DNA of 64,000 nucleotides, from NCBI GenBank assembly GCA_027575805.1, contig JANBPU010000006.1:242344-306343 (forward strand). The letters run 5' to 3'. Source of the stretch: Mycoemilia scoparia (lineage: Eukaryota > Kickxellomycota > Kickxellomycetes > Kickxellales > Kickxellaceae). Positions 57,112-64,000 of this stretch are shown here, piece after piece; within the stretch, counting starts at the first letter, position 1; the number at the start of each line of letters is the position of its first letter. The notes under the pieces were generated by a model, which saw only the letters and a list, made by a program, of their open reading frames with translations, ran no database searches and was not told the DNA's origin. The position numbers and the translations under genes were made by a program.

Positions 57112-58195
57112 TTAAGCCTTGACAGCCTTGCTCATATCAGTGAGACACTGCTCGATGAGAGAGTTCTGGACCTTAGGATCCTGGAGTTGAGCATGAACGT
57201 TGCTGATGACCTTCTCAGCAAGCTGTTTCTGCTGTTGCTCGCGGACGGAAGCCTCGTAGCGGACCCATGAGTCAAGGACAGCCTTAACTTCGCTGGACAT
57301 GGCAGCCTTCTGGTTAAGTTCAAAGATCTCAGCCTTCATCTTGGCGAGTTCCTAAAATTTTGCGCAAAGGTTAAATATACTGTCACACATGATGCCTATT
57401 GTTATATGATATTACTTGACTGGATATTATTTTTAAATCAATTACCTTGGACATGCCGAATAGGTTCTTTGTGGTGCCAACAATATCCTTGAGTTGGGCA
57501 ACAGCGGAAATTTGCTCCTGAACGGAAGTTTTGTGGTCAGCACGTGCCTGGACAAGGGTGTTTTTGATGGTCTATAATATAGGTATAAAAAAGTATTAGC
57601 TCATATTATTCAAAGCCAACTAATGGGCATATCAAATCAACATATTTTGTAACTTGCATCAACGTGGCCCTGGGCCCAGCTCCTGTAGGGCTCCTTGATA
57701 GCCTTGTAGATAATGGCAACAATAGCACCAAAGGCAGCAACGATGATAGATTCTTCGTTGAAAACGTAGATTTCCTTGGAAATCAAAAGAGCAGCGAGAC
57801 CAGTACCAGTGGCGATGTATCCAGTCTTGGCAATAAGGGAGTCGCCGGGAAGTGAGCTGATAATGCTATCGGCCTTCTTGGCGGGCTCAAGAGGTTCCTT
57901 GCCGGAGGCATTGGAAGCATAGGTTCTAAAAGATATGGATCAGGTTGAGTTAGAAGCTCACTTGGGCTAGGTCTGCAGGATTTGTTGAAATGTGCTTATA
58001 TGCAATACCTGATAGCGTTGAATGTGACTGGGGAAACACGGGCCACAACAGGGCGGGCGCTGATTCCTATTTTCAAAAAGTTGAAGTATGCTTTGTCAAC
58101 CTGTTGAATCACTTTGACATGCCAGATTTTGCGGTTATGAAAATAAATCGCCGTTTCTTACCACTCAGGCTCTTGGCTAATTGACGGTAGGCCAT
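57112..58195 (-). CDS. ATP4: Mitochondrial ATP synthase subunit b (Atp4)
   Basis: A 241-residue peripheral-stalk subunit of F1Fo ATP synthase. Exons: 58195-58162, 58066-58009, 57925-57658, 57571-57446 and 57351-57112. A basic N-terminus (MAYRQLAKSLS, ARPVVARVSP) acts as presequence. Two membrane segments follow (GYIATGTGLAALLISKEIYV, ESIIVAAFGAIVAIIYKAIK). The stalk begins at EPYRSWAQGHVD and continues as charged helix (ARADHKTSVQEQISAVAQLK, MSKELAKMKAEIFELNQKAA). Intron 3 uses a GC donor (GCAAGT at 57657): ending exon 3 at ...GHVD restores the exact family spacing to IKNTLVQARADH, while nearby GT donors either break phase or shorten it. Length equals that of yeast Atp4. Confidence 0.93.
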
Positions 58196-58916
58196 TCTAG
58201 AAAATTAAAGATGCTTTGTGATTTAGCCACGTCGTAATTGCGAAATTTAGGTATTCTATTGTATTTTTGCGTGTTTGGAATTTCAATAATACCTTGTTAC
58301 TTTAGCTCGATTGATAAGGAAAAGACAAGGATGTTAAGCAGGCTTAAACTGACCCCTCTCTCTCAACACCCAGCAAACAGCTTTTACCTTTTGAAATTAG
58401 CCATACCTTCACACAAAATGCAAATGAATGGGCTATAAAGTCTTGATAACGCACAAAACCAGCTTGATCAGATCAGGAGATCAAAACAACGATTCTAAAC
58501 AGCAGATTGTCGTGATTTGCTATGTCATGGAATTTTTGAACAAAGTATGGCACAAGGTTCAGAAAGTTGACATGCTTCAGGTTGATCGAGACCCCCCTTT
58601 ACTTTACCAATTTTTATAGCCATTTTTGTGAATATTATATTGTATTGCTGAGAGAAGAGGTCTTTACCAAGCGTAACGAGCTTTTTTAACTATTAGAGTT
58701 CTTCTCCACTGCTCATTCAAAAGAACCCACCGACTGCTCACCTCTCACTGTGTTTATACTTGAGCCCTTATATTTATTTTGTAAACGCATTAGGCGGAAA
58801 AAATACTTCCACCACGTTTACAACAAAGTTGCTTTCCACAAACTAAGGTGTTTTGTTCCAGACTTACCCACTGCCGCTTTCACCATTATTTAGTGGGTGA
58901 CCCCTAATACTTTCAA
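58196..58916. promoter_or_regulatory. Head-to-head promoter region, ATP4 (-) and Sds3-like (+)
   Basis: 721 bp between divergent starts. Minor frames (58238-58438 and 58428-58619) have no domain. No regulatory site could be assigned. Confidence 0.45.
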
Positions 58917-60953
58917 ATGAGCAATTCAGGGCTGTCCAGCACACGGCCCAAGTCGTCCACTATGTCCACGCCGACCCCTCTCACTAACGAGAACCTCCAG
59001 GCGCTTCAGGACAATGACTTGTTTGAGTATAACTCCGACCTTGAAACGCTTACTACCATATCCTCAGACAGCACCTCGGAACGAGAAGAAGAAGAAGCAG
59101 ACGACGACCCACTTCCGGAGGAGCAAAACACGGAAAACAATGTGTTGAATTCAACAGAGGCCAGCGAGGCTCCAGAAATAAATGACAGGACAAGGCCAAG
59201 TTCCTCTCAGTCAAGCCCAAAAGCCAAAGACGAAAGTTTGACGGACACAAAGGATTGTTTGTCTAGTGCGGATGGCAAGTCTAAAGACAACGCGCCCTCA
59301 CCGATGGCCAAAGAATGCATGGATATAGGTAAGCAATGGCTCAAGAGTTAAAAATGATCCCCCACTAAAAATTCGAAGACATAAATCACAGTGAATGTTT
59401 TGCAGACTAAACGCTTTTTTCCGTTCTAATTAGCAGATAATGCCCAGCCATCACCATGCAAAGAGTTGGACCAGCCAGCAATGGAGATTGAAACTGAATC
59501 CGAAGATGAAGAGGCCCTTGAGGCTAGGCGAATCGAGGCTCTAAAAGAACTTACGCAGATTGAGGTAGACTTTGCCCATCTGCGGGAAAGGTACATATAT
59601 GAATGTACATAGCACATATCATTTCATGGCATTTGCAAGACCGTACTTACAAGAGCATGGCCGCGTGTCTTTATATTAGGCTGTTTTGTGAAAGAATAAC
59701 TCAATTAGACCGTGAAAGATATCTGCTCTTCAATTGTAAGTACACCCTATATCACGCATTGGGTGCTAGCATGATATCTTACAGGGCGCATGTGGAAAGG
59801 GTGTCTGGCGTGTTTGTTTAACTTTGAATTGTCGTTTTTATAGCTCAACATCCAGAGTATCAGAACCAGATAAACGACATAACTAATTCGCATAACGAAC
59901 GGGTCGAAAAGCTCAAGCTGTGGCACCAATTGCGAGTTCAACAGCGCAAGAAACTACATGCCTCTAAAATTGAGGGCATCAAGTACAACTACAACGTAAG
60001 TATAGCCATCACATACAATTCTCGGGCTGTCTAATAGCTTATCAATACATGCACCCAGAATTTCATTTAATTGCTGTTTTTCATGCAAATATAGATACAT
60101 AGGCAAGCCATTCGAGGAAGGTTCATCGACGATCAGCTTGCGCTTTTGTTCAAGCTGAAAGAGGCACACAGGCGTCTGGAGAGAGAACATGATGGTAAGT
60201 TTCTTGTTTGAATCTGATTCCAGAATAAATGCTCGGATGTATGGTTTCTGCTAAACATATACTCATACGGCATTTTTACTTCTGTATGTATACATATAGA
60301 TCCACAAAAGCTTGCCGTGCAACACACATCAAGCTACTATTTCCGGTATATCACTCGGAACCAAAAGCGGCCGAGAAAGCAGCAGCTCAAATTTATACTG
60401 CCCAAGCTCTTGCCGGCGGAGCAAAACGAAGACTTTACTGCCATGGGGGTAAGAAAACAACATATACATATTAAACACGGCCATTTGAAAAGATGCTAGG
60501 CGGCGACTAGGAAGTTTATACTAACACATGCATAAAAATTTGTACTTTATTTTTTGTGACAGCTTCCAGTGCAGAATCAAGGTAACACGATTTCCTATTC
60601 TACAGAACTGACGCTTGTTTTGGAAGGAGCTTGCTTGCTTATTATTATACATGTCTTGCCTATTGGTGTTTACTATAGAAAAGCACACGCAAAGAAAGAT
60701 ATTTGTCCCATCATATGCACCAGATCCGAACGAGCGAAAGCGCCAGAAACCCAAACAGGCTGTTCGAGTACCGGCAGGATTGCCGCATATTAGTGTTAAG
60801 CCTGCAACCAGCATGAGTAATGGCCGCACCAAACCAGGCGGCGGCGGAGCAGGCCCAGCCAGACTCAACGCCAATGCCAATGGAGTGCAAAGCCAAACAT
60901 ATACAGTTCAAGCATTCCCAACGCAGTCATACCCGCTTGATTCCTTGTCATAA
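58917..60953 (+). CDS. SDS3: Sds3-like subunit of a Sin3 histone deacetylase complex
   Basis: A 438-residue member of the Sds3/BRMS1/Dep1 family that scaffolds Sin3-Rpd3 deacetylase complexes. Exons: 58917-59328, 59437-59590, 59680-59735, 59844-59995, 60095-60194, 60300-60448, 60563-60581 (19 nt) and 60679-60953. The N-third is Ser/Thr/acidic and unstructured. The Sds3 domain is split over exons 2-5: RIEALKELTQIEVDFAHLRE, RLFCERITQLDRERYLLF, HPEYQNQINDITNSHNERVE, then LRVQQRKKLHASKIEGIKYN and IRGRFIDDQLALLFKLKEA. A basic C-part (TRNQKRPRKQQLKFILPKLL, DPNERKRQKPKQ) and a Gly-rich tail complete it. The 19-nt exon 7 (LPVQNQ) is fixed only by phase and splice sites. The family is well recognised; the exact orthologue (Sds3 or Dep1) is less sure. 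Confidence 0.85.
60563..60581 (+). other. 19-nt microexon of the Sds3-like gene
   Basis: It encodes LPVQNQ and one base of the next codon, bounded by ACAG upstream and GTAACA downstream. Joining exon 6 directly to exon 8 would break the frame, so the microexon or another bridge is required. Confidence 0.6.
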
Positions 60954-61702
60954 ATTGTACGTCATAAAGAATGTAACTAATCTCTGTTCACACACACCTT
61001 TTTAATTATTAATGGAAAAATAAAGTTTGAAGATAGATGCTGTCAAACAACCAAAGCTCTTGGCTAGAAAATAGAACTACATTTAAATCTGCGTATTAAC
61101 TGGCGTGTAGCCTATTTATGCCTGCCAGTGTGTGAGATAATGGGAAACAGGATTGTGCTCGCTCATACGTCTAACCATTGGGCTAGATGACTGGGCTAAA
61201 TAAAGGTGGTGAGAAAGAGGACTACTTCTGGAAGCCGAGTAATCAACCCCTTGATGGTTGATCCCAGGCTGTAGTCTGGATTTTAAGGGCACTCTATGAT
61301 TCCTGGCAGAAAGCCAAGATTTCCATGCTAACAGGTAAGTCGCCAATTCGAAATGGGCACTTTCTGCAGCGTGTGGGGAGGGGACCAGTGGCCCTCTGTG
61401 TGACAGAATCTGCACCTCAGCTTCTGGCGATCCATAGGGCTATTGCAGCTGACCTGAGTGACCCAGTGTCAAGTAACTCGGAGTGGAAGCAGCCCTTGAT
61501 GCTGTTGCTGAGAATAGTGATAGTAGTATTCAATGTGGAAGAGTTAAAAGGAAGCCAGGCTGGACATTTGCAAGACAGCCTATCCTTCGTTCTTGTTTCT
61601 TTTCACTAAGCTTCTTTCCTGCCTTTTCCCTCTACTATACATAACATACATATCTGGCATTCAGCACAGCCCGTACATACAAACTCACACACACACACCA
61701 TC
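60954..61702. other. Intergenic, 0.75 kb
   Basis: Between the Sds3-like gene and the Gln-rich gene. Pyrimidine tracts and a CA-repeat (about 61686-61699) lie directly before the start codon of the next gene. Frames at 61116-61415 (-) and 61325-61609 (+) have no domain and no splice partner. Confidence 0.6.
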
Positions 61703-62830
61703 ATGAGCTACAACAACAACCCTTATGACTACAACGACAACAAGCAGGCTCCCTACCCTGGATACCCGCCCCAGCAGCAACAGCCATGGCAAAGCCCTCC
61801 TCCCCACCCAAACGCCAGCGGAGCTCAGAGCCCCATGGGCTTCAATATTCCGCAGCAAGCACCAAGCCAAAACAACAGTTTCTATGAGCAGCAACACCAG
61901 CAGCACCAGCAACCAAACGCCTACCAGCAGGAGCAGCACCAGCAACCTCCATTCTATGGCGATCAGGGCTATCAGCAACAGCCAGGCGGGCCATACCCTG
62001 ATGAAGAGGGAGGAGAAAGAGGAGTCAAGGACTTTTTCTTAAAGAAGCAGGAAGTACAGCATATGGGGCCTGATGGAATCATGTCCTCGACCGAAGAGTC
62101 CAAGCTTGACGTAAGTAGTGTTGGTGGCAGTAGTGTGTAGATTCAATATAGATAGCACATAGCCATGACCATGACCATTAAAGTACAGCAAATGAGCATG
62201 TCACAGATACATCCATGGCTGTGGCTGTACTATGGATATTACGCGCATGCTTGCTTCCCTCCTTAGAAATGCACTTTTACCCTTCCATTTCTATTTCTAC
62301 CCACCCATCGCTTTGTCACAGCGGGAGGATATTTATTTGGGGGCCGTTCTGTTTTACATATATATGCAACCCCTATTATAAGCATCATGAGTGTGCTGGG
62401 TATTTTTTCCATCTTCCTTTGCTCTTATCTTCCACGATAATAGGCGCTCGTGCATTTGATCTATTATATCTTCTGCATTGATGCACCATTGTCATGGTCA
62501 ACTGATTTCCAAATACCCTGATCTCTCTGGCTCCCCATAGTTGGGTGTTAAATATCCATACGTATGCTTACACCCTATTGCTGTGTCTTTATATACACAT
62601 ATTTATAGTGGAAGAAGGTCGCTGTTGGAGGCATCGCCGCCGCCGGTATCGCCTTTGGTGCGAAGAAATTCATGGACCACCGCAAGGAAAAGAAGCTCGA
62701 GAAGGAAGAGGAAGAGTACATGAACCAAAACAACCACAGCTTCTATCAAAGCAACACCAACGCTTCGCAGTACTACAATGGATCTGGACACGGCTCTAAG
62801 CCTGGTCTCAACAACCCCTATGGCTACTAG
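61703..62830 (+). CDS. Gln/Pro/Tyr-rich protein with C-terminal Gly-Ala segment, unknown function
   Basis: A 209-residue protein from exons 61703-62110 and 62609-62830. The N-terminal two-thirds is low complexity (Gln, Asn, Pro, Tyr) with repeated QQ and HQQHQQ runs, followed by EEGGERGVKDFFLKK and an acidic stretch. Exon 2 starts WKKVAVGGIAAAGIAFGAKK, a short Gly/Ala-rich segment with GxxxG spacing, then a charged helix (HRKEKKLEKEEEEYM) and a Tyr/Asn/Gly-rich end (NPYGY). Such prion-like plus GxxxG layouts occur in many small fungal proteins of unknown role. The 498-nt intron is among the longest here. The start ATG follows a CA-repeat and a TCATC context. No signal peptide is seen. Confidence 0.75.
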
Positions 62831-63463
62831 TTTGCAACCCCAGATGACTTTGTCTATCTCTAACTTTTTTGCTTTAGCTTGTATCATCTAGCACAGCCAC
62901 TCATATATATATAGTTGCGTACGTATATGTTGCCCAAGCAAACTTGTTGATTATTAAAGATGTATCCGATATCTCCCTTATGAGTTACATATTCAGTTGT
63001 CCACATATTCTTTCGCTCTCTTTATACTATTCGTTTTTTATACATGACATGGCATGGTCAGTCAACTACAAGTGGAACACAACATGTCTGCTTCAATAAA
63101 TCTGTTTTATCTACAATTTCTAGTAAATGTATGAATGTATCTGCTTTATGTATTTGAGTATTTCAAAGCCAAATCAAAAAAGACATGATCATCCATGTCT
63201 CAGAAGCTCTTGGCAGAACCACCCCCACCCAAAAAATCCTAAAATGTTTAAAAGCGAGTCATATTGATAGTCTTGGCGGAATTGACTAATGCTTCTGAGA
63301 GATCCGGTGAAAATGATTTTAGTTTCTAAATGCCTTTCTGGAGTCTTCGGTACCAGCTGACAACGAACTTTCCGCCACCAACCTGATGAAAAAATTTCAT
63401 TTTTCCCACACATCCCTAAAGCTTCCCAAAAGCAGCATTTATTTCTGTTGGTTTAGCATGCAG

Positions 63464-63584
63464 ATTTGGATCATATTTATGAAGGGTACCTTTTGGTGGC
63501 CAACGATTAAAGGGGGAACTACAGCCAAATGGGTGATCACCATTTGTTAGTAGATGGTCACCCTCCAAAAATTACTAGCCATTA
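63464..63584. mobile_element. MITE-like family A copy
   Basis: About 120 bp. The right end CCCTCCAAAAATTACTAGCC is well kept. The left end (TCATATTTATGAAGGGTACC) is diverged. The internal GGTGGCCAACGATTAAAGGG matches the 3.8-4.1 kb copy. Confidence 0.7.
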
Positions 63585-63789
63585 TATTAATGAACTAATT
63601 TTGAATTCGGAACCCAAATCATCATGATCATAGTACTAGCACTAGTAGTAGTATATTTAAAACCACTGTTTTAATTTTCCAACTAATGAGGCAATTCCTG
63701 AAACTATTCATTCTTCAGATAATTGAAACCAGAATAGCCCTTTGAAGACACTGCTTGCAATTATTTGTTAAAATTCTGGCTAAGAATAT

Positions 63790-63909
63790 ATATGGGCGAT
63801 TATTTTTGAAGGGCGAAAATTTACTAGTAAAAGTGGACATCCGTTTGATTGTGGTTGCCCCTATAATCATTGCCCGCCAAAAGTCACCCTTTAGAAATAA
63901 TCACCCATT
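63790..63909. mobile_element. MITE-like family A copy, best-preserved
   Basis: 120 bp with near-complete terminal inverted repeats: ATATGGGCGATTATTTTTGA at the left and CCCTTTAGAAATAATCACCC at the right. The internal sequence has AATTTACTAGTAAAAGTGGA and GATTGTGGTTGCCCCTATAA. It serves as the reference copy for the family. Confidence 0.85.
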
Positions 63910-63998
63910 TGTTAATAAACTGTGGTCACCTATTTTGCTGGAAATGCCTCTATAACTGCTGATGATCAAAAAGCACACTTCAAAAATTATCACCCATG
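63908..63998. mobile_element. MITE-like family A partial copy, adjoining the previous one
   Basis: A right-end fragment (GCCTCTATAACTGCTGATGA, then ACACTTCAAAAATTATCACC) directly follows the 63790-63909 copy, giving a tandem or nested arrangement that may continue past the window. Confidence 0.7.
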
Positions 63999-64000
63999 TG

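Larger units (their letters stand above)
62831..64000. other. Right-end intergenic, MITE cluster
   Basis: About 1.2 kb to the window edge. It holds three family A copies or part-copies at 63464-63584, 63790-63909 and about 63908-63998. A candidate minus-strand last exon (VGGGKFVVSWYRRLQKGI then stop, about 63329-63383) has a good acceptor but no visible upstream exon. No complete gene is present. Confidence 0.6.

Noticed and set aside
61725..62042. Alternative frames over the Gln-rich exon
   Set aside because: CAG/CAA runs are open in several frames; only the Gln frame links in phase to exon 2.

Overview
The window is nuclear DNA from a fungus. About 22 protein genes can be modelled with roughly 70 short spliceosomal introns. 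Fungal signatures include Rcf2, Ste50, Fip1, Sds3, the Snz/Pdx1 pyridoxal synthase, the DUF1688 uracil-catabolism protein Urc4 and an intron-rich RNA polymerase III subunit. The intron density, an AT-rich base composition, a CENP-E-like kinesin and an RD/RS-tailed FIP1 look more like an early-diverging fungus (Zoopagomycota/Mucoromycota grade) than a yeast or typical ascomycete. That placement is inference and no species can be named.

Layout. 1-3389: RPC1 (minus, 3' end cut by the window edge). 3390-6090: repeat-rich gap with two MITE-like elements, a long hairpin and one possible Cys/His-rich microprotein. 6091-7821: P5C dehydrogenase (minus). 9234-10161: mitochondrial ribosomal protein mL50 (minus), head-to-head with NOC4 (10500-12728, plus). 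12929-13710: RCF2 (minus). 15005-16445: DUF218 membrane protein (plus). 16680-19865: FIP1 with 15 exons (minus), head-to-head with URC4 (20478-21904). 22103-29848: giant kinesin-7. 30312-30486: a tRNA-Ser/tRNA-Asn pair. 31553-32648: BMT5. 33228-34946: STE50 (minus). 36614-37095: small two-helix membrane protein. 37244-38814: phosducin-like protein (minus). 40551-42719: Ser-rich single-pass membrane protein. 43784-44719: methylthioadenosine phosphorylase. 45497-46840: PDX1/SNZ (minus). 48377-48619: 80-residue orphan. 49065-50384: carnosine N-methyltransferase-like. 50526-55204: MSH6 (minus). 55681-56852: SIL1. 57112-58195: ATP synthase subunit b/Atp4 (minus). 58917-60953: Sds3-like. 61703-62830: Gln/Tyr-rich protein. 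62831-64000: MITE cluster.

Most genes are housekeeping: RNA polymerase III and tRNA, rRNA maturation (NOC4, BMT5), mitochondrial respiration (RCF2, ATP4, mL50, P5CDH), mRNA 3'-end formation (FIP1), mismatch repair (MSH6) and ER folding (SIL1). Neighbours are not functionally linked in an operon-like way, but several pairs are head-to-head over 340-720 bp and probably share promoters.

The most unusual signals are structural. There are three GC-AG introns, all with the same GCAAGT donor. Two families of short terminal-inverted-repeat elements occur, about ten copies of A and three of B, several inside introns. The MSH6 N-terminal region carries a duplicated exon. The two tRNA genes may form a dicistronic unit. 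No CRISPR, operon-like cluster or obvious new enzymatic system was found. Exon coordinates were worked out by hand from splice motifs and frame and may be off by a base in places.
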